Below are positions 16,127 through 24,165 of a stretch of DNA of 26,706 bases, piece by piece. The notes beneath the pieces were generated by a model that was given only the letters and a program-made list of their open reading frames with translations, was not told where the DNA came from and did not search any database. The stretch is from Deinococcus aerophilus. Its GTDB lineage: Bacteria > Deinococcota > Deinococci > Deinococcales > Deinococcaceae. The translations under genes and the position numbers were made by a program. The stretch is taken from NCBI RefSeq assembly GCF_014647075.1, contig NZ_BMOM01000036.1:1-26706 (forward strand), written 5' to 3'. Numbering within the stretch: the first letter of the stretch is position 1; every line of letters starts with the position of its first letter.

Positions 16127-18864
16127 GCCCGGACCCCGCGGCGGCGGATCAGCCATTTCTCCAGCTCGACCGCCCAGAAGGCCACCGAGGACAGCAGCAC
16201 GGCCAGCCCGAGGTCGGGCGCCGCCAGGGGACGCGTGTGAAACACGGCCTGCAGGGGCGGCAGATACGTCACGGCGAGTTGCAGCGCCACCGTGAGCATG
16301 ACCGCCCCGGTAAGGGCCATGTTCGAGCCCAGCCCCTGGCGGAACAGCGACTCCCGGCTGGAGCGGACCGCCAGGACATGGGCCATCTGCGAGAAGGTGA
16401 GGGTGGTAAACACCATGGTCTGCCACGTGTCCAGACCGGCCCGCCAGTAGACATGGCCCACCCCCAGCGAGAGAGACCCGATCAGCAGCCCCACCCAGAC
16501 GATGTGGCGGCCCACCCCACCGCCGAACAGGCTGGCGTCCGGCGCAAGGGGCGCGCGGCGCATGATGCCCGTCTCGGCCCGCTCAGTTCCCAGGGCCAGA
16601 CCCGGCAATCCGTCTGTGAGCAGGTTGATCCACAGGATCTGAAGGGGCAGCAGCGGCAACGGCATGCCCAGCAGTGGCCCCACCAGCAGCGGCCAGATCT
16701 CGGCCAGGTTGCCTGCCAGCGCGAACTTCACAAATTTGCGGATGTTGTCGAAGATGACCCGGCCTTCCTTCACGGCCTGGACGATGGTGGAGAAGTTGTC
16801 GTCGAGCAGCACCATGGAGGCGGCCTCCTTGGCGACGTCGGTGCCGCCCACGCCCATCGCCACGCCGATGTCGGCCTGCTTCAGGGCGGGCGCGTCGTTC
16901 ACGCCGTCCCCGGTCATGGCGACGAGCTCGCCGCGCGCCTGCAACGCCCGCACGATGCGGGTCTTGTGGTGCGGCGAAACGCGGGCATACACCGAGACGC
17001 TTCCCAGCCGGGCGGCCAGGTCTGCGGGCTCAAGATCATCGATCACCGAGCCCACCAGCAGGGACCCCTCCGGCGCGTCACGGCGCACGATGCCCAGGTC
17101 ACGGGCGATTTCCAGCGCGGTCAGCGGGTGGTCGCCGGTGATCATGACCGGACGGATGCCGGCCTGCACACAGGTGGCGATGGCCTCCCGCACTCCCGGA
17201 CGTGGGGGATCAATCAGCCCGAACAGTCCCACGAATGTCAGGTCGCTCTCCAGCTCCTCCGGCCAGACATCCAGCGGACGGCACGCCACCCCCAGAACGC
17301 GCATCTGGCGCGCCGCCAGTCGGTCGTGCATGGCGAGGATGCGTGTCTGCCACGCGGCCGTCAGGGGTTCAACACCGTTTCCCGAGAGCACCCGTGTGCA
17401 CACGGTGAGCAGGCTGTCGGCCGCCCCCTTGGTCAGGGTCAGATACGGAGCGGCCGGCAGAGGCCAGTCGCCGGGAAGGGAGCCGCGGACCTGATGCAGG
17501 GTCGTCATGCGCCGGCGCCCCGCATCGAAGGGCCGCTCGGCGACGCGGGGCAGCGTGTCCCGCAGGGCCGCCTGATCCAGACCCAGCCGGGCCGCCGCGA
17601 CGACCAGGGCGGCCTCGGTGGGTTCGCCCACCGCCTGCCATTCCCCGGACGCACCGCCAGACTCCAGCATCAGCTCGGCGTCGCTGCACAGGGCCCCACC
17701 GGTCAGGACCGGCAGCAGCGCCGCCGGCAGGGCAGCCGCTCCCGGCGCTCCGGACCAGCGGCGTTTGCGCAGGTCTTCCATCTCCAGGTGCCCGTCGGCG
17801 AGATCCAGCGCGCTGACGGTCATGCGGTTCTGGGTCAGGGTTCCGGTCTTGTCCGAGCAGATCACCGTGACCGACCCCAGGGTCTCCACGGCGGGCAGCT
17901 TGCGGATCAGGGCGCGCCGACGCAGCATCCGCCGCGCTCCCAGCGCCAGGGTGATGGTGGCCATGGCCGGCAGACCTTCGGGGACGACGGCGACGGCCAG
18001 GGCCAGAGCGGTCAGCAACAGGGTCCGGGGATCGTCGCCGCGCAGCAGGCCCAGACCGTAGACCACCGCGACCAGCACCAGGGCGGCCAGGGTCAGGCTG
18101 CGGCCCAGCCGGGCCAGACGGCGCTGCAGGGGCGTGGACGGCCGCACGGCCTGCTGAAGGGCCCCGGCCAGACGGCCCAGTTCGCTGTGCATGCCGGTGG
18201 CGGTCACGACCATCACGCCGCGCCCGGCGCTCACGGCGGTGCCCAGGTACGCCATGTTGACGCGCTCGGCCAGGGCTGCCCCGGCCTCCAGGGTGCAGTC
18301 GGTCTTGACGACGGGCAGGGACTCGCCGGTCAGGGCCGCCTCCTGGATCTGAAGGCTGGCCCCCTCGATCACGCGGCCATCGGCGGGCACCAGATTGCCG
18401 GCTTCCAGCAGCGCGAGGTCGCCGGGCACCAGCAGACTGGCCGGAAGTTCGCGGGTCTGTCCACTCCGGCGCACCCGCACCACCGGCACGGCCAGCTCGC
18501 GCAGCGCCGCCACCGCCCGCTCGGCGCGGTATTCCTGCGCGAAGCCCAGCGTGGCGTTCAGCACCACGATCACCAGAATCGCCACCGCCTCGATGCGTTC
18601 TCCCAGAACCAGGGAGACGGCGGCGGCGGCCAGCAGCAGCACCACCAGGGTGTCCGTAAACTGCCCGGCCAGAATGCGCCAGGGGGACGTGACTTCCGCG
18701 TCTGCCAGGGCGTTGGGTCCGTGTCGTTCCAGACGTTCGGCGGCCAGGGTCTCATCCAGCCCGAACCCGGCAATACTGCCGAAGAACCCGAGCACCTCGT
18801 CGGCCTCCATCGTGTGCCAGGGGGGAGGGCTGACCGGCCGGGGCTCCAGGCGTGGGGTACTCAT
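16123..18864 (-). CDS. P-type Ca2+-transporting ATPase (SERCA/PacL-like)
   Basis: A 913-residue inner-membrane pump, complete. An N-terminal cation-ATPase segment ([31 protein letters not shown]) is followed by helices 1-2 and the actuator domain with TGES at 179-182. Helix 4 carries VVPEGLPA (E296). The phosphorylation motif is DKTGT with D338. The hinge is [13 protein letters not shown] near 650-662. Helix 5 has GNLAEIW (N719, E722) and helix 6 LWINLLTDG (near 743). These match the Ca2+-binding positions of both SERCA sites (E309, N768, E771, N796, T799, D800), so Ca2+ is the likeliest ion; Mn2+ is an alternative. M. tuberculosis CtpF, a calcium-type pump in the DosR dormancy regulon, is a family parallel. 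The ATG overlaps a possible small ORF by ATGA and has no clear Shine-Dalgarno of its own. It overlaps the antiporter gene downstream the same way. Promoter C lies about 310 bp upstream. Confidence 0.92.
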   Translation of the reverse strand: MSTPRLEPRPVSPPPWHTMEADEVLGFFGSIAGFGLDETLAAERLERHGPNALADAEVTSPWRILAGQFTDTLVVLLLAAAAVSLVLGERIEAVAILVIVVLNATLGFAQEYRAERAVAALRELAVPVVRVRRSGQTRELPASLLVPGDLALLEAGNLVPADGRVIEGASLQIQEAALTGESLPVVKTDCTLEAGAALAERVNMAYLGTAVSAGRGVMVVTATGMHSELGRLAGALQQAVRPSTPLQRRLARLGRSLTLAALVLVAVVYGLGLLRGDDPRTLLLTALALAVAVVPEGLPAMATITLALGARRMLRRRALIRKLPAVETLGSVTVICSDKTGTLTQNRMTVSALDLADGHLEMEDLRKRRWSGAPGAAALPAALLPVLTGGALCSDAELMLESGGASGEWQAVGEPTEAALVVAAARLGLDQAALRDTLPRVAERPFDAGRRRMTTLHQVRGSLPGDWPLPAAPYLTLTKGAADSLLTVCTRVLSGNGVEPLTAAWQTRILAMHDRLAARQMRVLGVACRPLDVWPEELESDLTFVGLFGLIDPPRPGVREAIATCVQAGIRPVMITGDHPLTALEIARDLGIVRRDAPEGSLLVGSVIDDLEPADLAARLGSVSVYARVSPHHKTRIVRALQARGELVAMTGDGVNDAPALKQADIGVAMGVGGTDVAKEAASMVLLDDNFSTIVQAVKEGRVIFDNIRKFVKFALAGNLAEIWPLLVGPLLGMPLPLLPLQILWINLLTDGLPGLALGTERAETGIMRRAPLAPDASLFGGGVGRHIVWVGLLIGSLSLGVGHVYWRAGLDTWQTMVFTTLTFSQMAHVLAVRSSRESLFRQGLGSNMALTGAVMLTVALQLAVTYLPPLQAVFHTRPLAAPDLGLAVLLSSVAFWAVELEKWLIRRRGVRA

Positions 18865-19094
18865 GCTCGCGTGGCAAAAGGCGCGGTCAAGGAGCGCACC
18901 CAGCCGCCACAGAACCTGCTCCCGTCACCTTCCGGGAAGGACCGGTGGTGGCTGGCCGGAGCTGGTCGCACCGCCGTAGGGCACAGGGGGATACAGGAGC
19001 TGCGGTCCGCGCCCCCGGCGGACCGCGTGGCGTCGGCCTGACCGCTCAGGGCGCTGTGTCCGTCCAGCCGGGTCCTGACATACAGGGTGTCCAC
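18861..19094 (-). CDS. Possible small ORF translationally coupled to the Ca2+ ATPase
   Basis: A 77-residue frame starting at GTG (19094), with AAGGAG 5 nt upstream. It begins VDTLYVRTRLDG and ends FATRA, and its TGA overlaps the ATPase ATG (ATGA). Third codon positions are mostly G or C in the first half, as in real genes here, and less so in the second half. I do not recognise the sequence. It has three cysteines and no clear membrane helix. The coupling would explain why the ATPase lacks its own Shine-Dalgarno. An alternative is a leaderless frame of 82 codons starting at 19173, directly behind the promoter C -10; its codon use is less convincing. Either could be a leader peptide or chance. 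Confidence 0.35.
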   Translation of the reverse strand: MDTLYVRTRLDGHSALSGQADATRSAGGADRSSCIPLCPTAVRPAPASHHRSFPEGDGSRFCGGWVRSLTAPFATRA

Positions 19095-19178
19095 GTAAAC
19101 TCCTTGACGGCCCACGCGGGGCAGCGTTGTGGTGGAAGAGACGGCCACATCCCGTGGCCCGTTGGATATTCATTTTTG

Positions 19179-19210
19179 AGGATCGTGCCGCAGGATTACC
19201 GCTGCATTAC
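19179..19210 (-). promoter_or_regulatory. GTAAT direct-repeat promoter C (Ca2+ ATPase operon)
   Basis: On the minus strand, GTAAT (19210-19206) and GTAAT (19199-19195) repeat with an 11-bp period. After exactly 10 nt comes GATCCT (19184-19179), the same hexamer as at promoter A. An ATG at 19173 lies 5 nt after it. The ATPase start is about 310 bp downstream, so the leader is long or contains a small ORF. Confidence 0.65.
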
Positions 19211-19336
19211 CGGCGGGTCGCTGGCCCCGCTCCCCGACTGTACCCCTTGCCGCGGAAAACATCCGGTCTGGCCGCTCGTGCAGGCACATTCACCGGCCCG
19301 CGTGGTGACCTGCGCGCCCTAGGAGCGCGGAGGGCC

Positions 19337-19368
19337 GTAATCCCGTGGTAATGCGGGCGCCTCAGGCT
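19337..19368 (+). promoter_or_regulatory. GTAAT direct-repeat promoter D (HAD-ATPase fusion)
   Basis: GTAAT (19337-19341) and GTAAT (19348-19352) repeat with an 11-bp period. After exactly 10 nt comes CAGGCT (19363-19368), and after another 6 nt the ATG at 19375. The -10 and ATG arrangement is nearly the same as at the MerR-like gene (TAGGCT, 6 nt, ATG), so the transcript is probably leaderless. It is divergent from promoter C; the two repeats are about 130 bp apart, with no gene between them. Confidence 0.65.
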
Positions 19369-19374
19369 CCCTGC

Positions 19375-21201
19375 ATGAGCGCCGCCGATCATGCCCGCCA
19401 CGCCGCACCCCTGAGCGGCGCGGCCTCCACCGGACGGCTGAAGGTGCTGGCCTTTGACTACGACGGCACCCTGACCGAGGGCGAACACCTGCACCCAGAC
19501 ACCCGCGCGGCCCTGCGCAGCGCCCAGGCGGCCGGACATGTCCTGGTTCTGGTCACCGGGCGGATTCTGGAGCGGCTGCCGGAGGACATCCGGCACGGCG
19601 ACCTGTTTGCGGCCATCGTTGCCGAGAACGGAGCCGCCGTGTCGTTTGCGGGCCGCATGGCGGTGGCCCTGCCGTTTGGCCGCCTGAATCCAGAGCTGCT
19701 GGCCGCCCTCGTCAACCGGGAAGTTCCCCACGAACGCGGCCTCGCGCTGTTCGCGACCCGGGTGCCGCATGATCGGGCGGTCGAGGAGGTGCTGCGGGCG
19801 GCGGGTGGCGGCGCGTCGGTGGAGTACAACAAGGGCGCGGTGATGGTGTTGCCTCCCGGGGCCACCAAGGGAGCGGGGCTGCAGTACGCGCTGCACGAGC
19901 TGGGCTACAGCCTGCGCAACACCCTGGCCTGTGGCGACGCCGAAAACGACCGCAGCATGTTCACCATGTGTGAGCTGGCGGTGGCGGTGGGCAACGTCAG
20001 TCCCTCGGTCAAAGCGGTGGCCGATCTGGTGTTGCCGTGGCCGAACGGTAAGGGGGTCCGGCACCTGATTGACCGCCTGCTCAGCGGCACGCTGGACTCC
20101 CGGACACCCCACCGGCCCGAGCGGCAGATGGTGCTGGGACACAACGACGCCGGGGAACCGGTGGGGGTGCCCTGCGCCGCGCTGCTGGACGGCAATCTGG
20201 CCGTGCTGGGAGCCAGCCGCAGCGGCAAGTCGTGGCTGGCAGGACTCCTCACCGAACAGCTGTGCGCCCTGGGTTATCAGGTCTGCGTGATCGACCCGGA
20301 AGGCGACTACCGCACGCTGCGTGCGCTGCCGCACATGCTGGTGCTGGGCGGCCCGGAAGGCCACCTGCCCGAGGTGTCTCAGATCATCACCATTCTGGAA
20401 TATGCGGGCGTCAGTCTGGTGCTGGATTTCTCGCTGTACAGCGTGGCGGCGCGCAACACCTACACCGCCTCCCTGTTGCGTGCCCTGCGCGCCCTGCGGG
20501 CACAGCGGGGTCGACCCCACTGGATTTTGCTCGACGAACTCCAGAACCTGTGCACGCCCGACGCAGGCGCCCTGACCCGCAACCTGGAACGCTGCCTGCG
20601 CCAGGGAGGAGTGGCCTTCGTGGCCTACCGCGCCGGTCAGTTGCCCGCGTCGGTGCTGCAAAAGGTCAGGTCCTGGCTGCTGACCACCACCCAGCTCCCC
20701 GAAGACCTGGACGCGGTGGGCACCCTGCTTGCCGGACAGGGCCACGACGCAGTCAGGGCGCTGGCGCTGCTGCCCGGACTGGCCCGTGGCGAGGCGGCCC
20801 TCTTTTCCCCGGCTCCCGGAGATGAAGGCAGCCCCCAGGGCCAGAGGTTCCAGGCCAGCCCCCGCGTGAGCCTGCACGTGCGCCACCTCCACAAGTATCT
20901 GCTGGCCCCTCTGCCCCCGGAAAGACGCTTCTATTTCCGGGATGCCGGGGGCACGGCCCACGGTCAGGCGGCGTCGCTGTGGGAGTTCCGGGAACGCCTG
21001 AACGGGGTGCCGCCAGAGTCGCTGGCCTACCACCTGACCCGCGGCGATTTCGAGGCGTGGCTGCGCACCGTGATTCACGATGAGCCGCTGGCCCGGCAGA
21101 TGCACAAACTCGCTCACCTGAACCCCACAGGGGACGAGTTGCGGACCCGATTGACCGAAAGCGTTCAGGAACGCTATGCCGAGCTGGAGCGGTTGACCTG
21201 A
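19375..21201 (+). CDS. HAD phosphatase - HerA-like ATPase fusion protein
   Basis: A 608-residue soluble protein with three parts. Residues 20-245 are a Cof/sucrose-phosphatase-like HAD hydrolase: nucleophile motif AFDYDGTLT (D28, D30), TGR at 61-63, a lysine in GATKGAGL, and the acidic motif GDAEND at 187-192; all HAD motifs are intact. Residues about 255-500 are a P-loop ATPase: Walker A GASRSGKS (279-286), then DPEGDYRTL, and Walker B WILLDEL (383-389). This resembles HerA/DUF87 NTPases. Residues about 519-608 are a small C-terminal domain (FYFRDAGG...SLWEFRERL...YHLTRGDFEAWL). It resembles a short stand-alone family that I recall as DUF5752, unverified. The start is the ATG at 19375, 6 nt after a -10; the in-frame ATGs upstream lie inside the operator. 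HAD phosphatases of this class act on sugar phosphates; what the ATPase moves or remodels is unknown. Confidence 0.85.
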   Translation: MSAADHARHAAPLSGAASTGRLKVLAFDYDGTLTEGEHLHPDTRAALRSAQAAGHVLVLVTGRILERLPEDIRHGDLFAAIVAENGAAVSFAGRMAVALPFGRLNPELLAALVNREVPHERGLALFATRVPHDRAVEEVLRAAGGGASVEYNKGAVMVLPPGATKGAGLQYALHELGYSLRNTLACGDAENDRSMFTMCELAVAVGNVSPSVKAVADLVLPWPNGKGVRHLIDRLLSGTLDSRTPHRPERQMVLGHNDAGEPVGVPCAALLDGNLAVLGASRSGKSWLAGLLTEQLCALGYQVCVIDPEGDYRTLRALPHMLVLGGPEGHLPEVSQIITILEYAGVSLVLDFSLYSVAARNTYTASLLRALRALRAQRGRPHWILLDELQNLCTPDAGALTRNLERCLRQGGVAFVAYRAGQLPASVLQKVRSWLLTTTQLPEDLDAVGTLLAGQGHDAVRALALLPGLARGEAALFSPAPGDEGSPQGQRFQASPRVSLHVRHLHKYLLAPLPPERRFYFRDAGGTAHGQAASLWEFRERLNGVPPESLAYHLTRGDFEAWLRTVIHDEPLARQMHKLAHLNPTGDELRTRLTESVQERYAELERLT

Positions 21202-21292
21202 CGGCGAACGGTTCCGCCCCCGCCGCCTCACGGTTCGGTGGCACCCTGGACAGGCCACCCAACGCCCGGTCGCCGATTGCTACCGCAGTCTG

Positions 21293-21324
21293 GAGACGGG
21301 CGAGGTGGCCCTCTCCCCGGTCTC
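21293..21324. terminator. Possible hairpin between convergent genes
   Basis: GAGAC (21293-21297) and GTCTC (21320-21324) pair, with GGG and CCC continuing the stem across a bulged base. It lies in the 134-bp gap between the fusion ATPase gene and the prolyl oligopeptidase gene, which face each other. The stem is imperfect; nothing else is visible in the gap. Confidence 0.25.
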
Positions 21325-21335
21325 AAAACGGTCAC

Positions 21336-23378
21336 TCAGCGCAGCGCCGAGAGCAGGAAGGCGTAGACATCGGCCTTCTCCTCCATGATCAGCCGGGTGG
21401 GTTTGCCCGCTCCGTGCCCTGCCTGTGTCTGCACCCGCAGCAGCACGGGCGCCTCACCCTGCTGAACGTGTTGCAGCTCGGCGGCGAATTTGTAGCTGTG
21501 GGCTGGGACCACCCGGTCGTCGTGGTCCCCGGTGGTGAGCAGCGTGGGCGGGTAGGCCCGCCGGGTCAGGTTGTGCAGGGGGCTGTAGGCGCGCAGCACG
21601 GCAAAGTCCTGCGGGTCCTCGCTGCGGCCGTAGTCGCTGGCCCAGGCCCAGCCGATCGTGAAGTGCTGAAAGCGCAGCATGTCCAGCACGCCGACGTGCG
21701 CCACCGCCGCGCCGATCAGGTCGGGCGACTGCGTGAGCGTGGCGCCGACCAGCAGGCCACCGTTGCTGCCGCCCTCAATGCCCAGATGCCGGGGCGAGGT
21801 GTACCCGCGCCCGGCGAGAAAGCGGGCGCAGGCCGCGAAGTCATCGAAGACGTTCTGCTTGCCCGCTCCCCTGCCAGCGCGGTGCCAGCGTTCGCCGTAT
21901 TCGCCGCCGCCGCGCAGGTTGGCCACCGCCAGCACCCCACCCGCTTCCAGCCACGCCACGCGCGAGACGTCGAAGGCGGGCGTCAGGCTGATGTCGAAGC
22001 CGCCGTAGCCGTACAGCAGCGTGGGATGTGAGCCGTCCAGCACCAGGTCCCGCCGCGCCACGATGAACATGGGCACCCGCGTGCCGTCGCGGCTCGTCGC
22101 GAACTCCTGGCGCACCTCGTAGCCGCCCAGGTTGACGGCCAGAGCCGGCGTCCACAGCGCCGTGAGCGACCCGCTCGCCGCGTCGAGCCGGAATCCGGTG
22201 GCCGGGGTCAAGAACCCGGTGAAGGTCAGGAATACCTCGTGCCGGTCAGCGTGACCGTGCAGGGCCTCCACCGTGCCGAGTCCGGGCAGGGGCACCGGGC
22301 GGGGATTGCCGCCGCGCCGGTCCACCAGCGTCAAGCGGCTGGAGGCGTCCTCCAGGGTGTGCAGCACGAATCCGCCGGCGACCATCCGGACGCCGAGCAG
22401 GCGGCTGTGGCCCTCGGGCACCACCTCCTGCCACTCGCCCGTTTCCAGGTCATATGACATCAGGCAGCCCAGGGGGGCGTGGTTATCGGTCAGGAAATAG
22501 AACAGCGGGCCGGCGCTCCCGACCAGTTGAAAGCCCGACCGGAACTCGCCCACCACTTCCCGGAAGGCGCCCCGGTCCTCCAGCGGCCGGATCCAGATCA
22601 GGTTCTGGCGGGCCGTGCCCTTCCAGACGTTGACGACCAGCCACCGACCGTCCTCGGTGACGGCCGTGCCAAAACCCCACTCGGGCTCATCGGGGCGCTC
22701 CACGATCAGTTCGTCGGCGTCCTGGGGGGTCCCCAGGCGGTGCAGCCACAGGCGCTGGTGCCGGTTCGCGCCGCTGAGCCTGTGCCCGTCCTCCGGATGG
22801 TCGTAGCGGGCGTAGAAGAAGCCGCTGCCGTCAGGAAGCCAGCTCACTCCGCTGAATTTGCTGTCCGGCAGCACATCGGGCAGATCCTCACCGCTGGCCA
22901 CGTCGCGCACCCGCCACTCCTGCCAGTCGCTGCCGCCCTGCGAGACGGCGTAGGCCAGCCGGGTCGCGTCCCGGTTGACCGCCAGGCCGCTCAGCGAGAC
23001 CGTGCCGTCCTCCGACAGGGTATTGGGATCGAGCAGCGCCCGTCCCTCCGCGTCCGGGGCGTCCATGGTGTACAGCACGAACTGGTTTTGCAGGCCGCTG
23101 TTGCGCAGCTGGAAAAATGCCTTTCCCTCCTGCCACACCGCGCCCCGCCGGGGAAAATTCCAGAGTTCGCCCAGGCGCTCCAGCAGCGCCGTCCGCTGCG
23201 GCAGGGCGTCCAGCACGCGGCGGGTCCGGGCGTTCTGGGCCTCGACGAAAGCCCGGGTGTCCGGGTGGCCGGCGTCTTCGAGCCAGCGGTAGGGATCGGC
23301 GATGACCTCGCCGTGGTACGTGTCGGTGTGGTCGCTGCGGCAGGCGGCGGACAGGGTGGGAGGCGGAGACAAGACCAT
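21336..23378 (-). CDS. Prolyl oligopeptidase (S9A family serine peptidase)
   Basis: A 680-residue cytoplasmic peptidase, the normal length for the family. It opens with the typical HTDTYHGEVIADPYRWLED segment. A seven-bladed propeller (about 70-400) follows, then the alpha/beta hydrolase domain starting near YGGFDISLTPAF. The catalytic serine S538 is in GGSNGG, the aspartate in DHDDRVVP, and H655 in QAGHGAGKP. It cleaves short peptides after proline. The start is set at the ATG 23378 because a TACGCT hexamer lies 5 nt before it (leaderless layout) and the 16 extra residues upstream do not look like family sequence. There is no signal peptide. It is divergent from the DUF305 gene with 186 bp between, and I see no GTAAT repeat there. 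Confidence 0.92.
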   Translation of the reverse strand: MVLSPPPTLSAACRSDHTDTYHGEVIADPYRWLEDAGHPDTRAFVEAQNARTRRVLDALPQRTALLERLGELWNFPRRGAVWQEGKAFFQLRNSGLQNQFVLYTMDAPDAEGRALLDPNTLSEDGTVSLSGLAVNRDATRLAYAVSQGGSDWQEWRVRDVASGEDLPDVLPDSKFSGVSWLPDGSGFFYARYDHPEDGHRLSGANRHQRLWLHRLGTPQDADELIVERPDEPEWGFGTAVTEDGRWLVVNVWKGTARQNLIWIRPLEDRGAFREVVGEFRSGFQLVGSAGPLFYFLTDNHAPLGCLMSYDLETGEWQEVVPEGHSRLLGVRMVAGGFVLHTLEDASSRLTLVDRRGGNPRPVPLPGLGTVEALHGHADRHEVFLTFTGFLTPATGFRLDAASGSLTALWTPALAVNLGGYEVRQEFATSRDGTRVPMFIVARRDLVLDGSHPTLLYGYGGFDISLTPAFDVSRVAWLEAGGVLAVANLRGGGEYGERWHRAGRGAGKQNVFDDFAACARFLAGRGYTSPRHLGIEGGSNGGLLVGATLTQSPDLIGAAVAHVGVLDMLRFQHFTIGWAWASDYGRSEDPQDFAVLRAYSPLHNLTRRAYPPTLLTTGDHDDRVVPAHSYKFAAELQHVQQGEAPVLLRVQTQAGHGAGKPTRLIMEEKADVYAFLLSALR

Positions 23379-23383
23379 GCGCC

Positions 23384-23389
23384 AGCGTA
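23384..23389 (-). promoter_or_regulatory. -10 hexamer of the prolyl oligopeptidase gene
   Basis: TACGCT on the minus strand, 5 nt before the ATG at 23378, preceded by GGCA. This spacing implies a leaderless message. No good -35 was found at the expected distance. Confidence 0.35.
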
Positions 23390-23526
23390 TGCCAACACCA
23401 CGCCCGGGACGGCCGCACACCTTCATCCAGACCTGCGGCCTGCCCTGGGCCCGGCGGCCGTGACCGCCGAAATGCCCGCTTCCCCGCTGAAGACTGGAAC
23501 CCGCGCCTCTGGCCCGCCCAGCCCGC

Positions 23527-23558
23527 TTTACAGCTCCTTAACACCACTCCCCCAGTCT
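23527..23558 (+). promoter_or_regulatory. TTTAC/TTAAC direct-repeat promoter of the DUF305-RR-HK operon
   Basis: TTTAC (23527-23531) and TTAAC (23538-23542) repeat with an 11-bp period. After exactly 10 nt comes CAGTCT (23553-23558), then 6 nt (GGGGAC) and the ATG at 23565. Geometry matches the four GTAAT promoters, but the half-sites differ, pointing to a different OmpR-type regulator. Autoregulation by the response regulator of this operon is the simplest reading. Confidence 0.5.
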
Positions 23559-23564
23559 GGGGAC

Positions 23565-24140
23565 ATGCGAAACGCCGTGCTGCTCCTGACCCTGTTCCTC
23601 ACGCCCCTGGCCCACGCCCAGACCTCCATGCCCGGCATGCACCACGGAGCTCCCGCACATCACGGAACCACCACGAACGGTGGTCTGGAACCCCTGAAGG
23701 GCAAGGCCTTTGACCGCGCTTTCCTGTCCATGATGATCGTTCATCACCAGGGCGCACTGGACATGAGCAGGGCCGTGCTGAACAACGTCAAGGACCCCCA
23801 GGTCAAAAAGTGGACGGCCGACATCATCCGCGTCCAGCAAAAGGAACTCGGCGTGATGAACACCTGGCTGGGGACCCTGGGCGGCGTGGATAAGGGCGCG
23901 CAAACGGGCATGCACACTGAAATGAAAGGCATGATGACCGCCCTGAAAGCCAACAAGGACAGCGACCGCGCCCTGGTCGAAGGCATGCTGCCCCATCATG
24001 CCAGCGCCGTCGACATGGCGAACCTGGCCCTGCAGCGCAGCAGCGACGCGCGGGTGCTGGGCCTGGCCCGCGACATCATCCGCACCCAGGCCGACGAGAT
24101 GTACGCTTATCGCCAGTGGCTGATCAAACGCGGACTTTAA
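23565..24140 (+). CDS. Secreted DUF305 protein (CopM-like)
   Basis: A 191-residue exported protein. The signal peptide is residues 1-18 (MRNAVLLLTLFLTPLAHA, cleavage before QTS). A Met/His-rich stretch follows (MPGMHHGAPAHHGTT). The DUF305 ferritin-like helical bundle has two repeats of the motif: FLSMMIVHHQGALDMSRAVL and MLPHHASAVDMANLAL. The His and Met pairs could bind metal. In Synechocystis the DUF305 protein CopM binds copper and is encoded with the CopRS two-component system; the same order DUF305-regulator-kinase is seen here, so a copper role is plausible but inferred. The ATG is placed 6 nt after the CAGTCT -10, where the signal peptide begins. The open frame upstream is antisense to the peptidase gene. 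Confidence 0.85.
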   Translation: MRNAVLLLTLFLTPLAHAQTSMPGMHHGAPAHHGTTTNGGLEPLKGKAFDRAFLSMMIVHHQGALDMSRAVLNNVKDPQVKKWTADIIRVQQKELGVMNTWLGTLGGVDKGAQTGMHTEMKGMMTALKANKDSDRALVEGMLPHHASAVDMANLALQRSSDARVLGLARDIIRTQADEMYAYRQWLIKRGL

Positions 24141-24165
24141 AAGCCGGAGTGCCCAGGAGGCCGCG

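Noticed and set aside
16237..19041. Long plus-strand open frame opposite the Ca2+ ATPase
   Set aside because: Antisense shadow: no recognisable domains, composition dominated by Gln, Gly, His and Arg, and the opposite strand encodes all P-type ATPase motifs.
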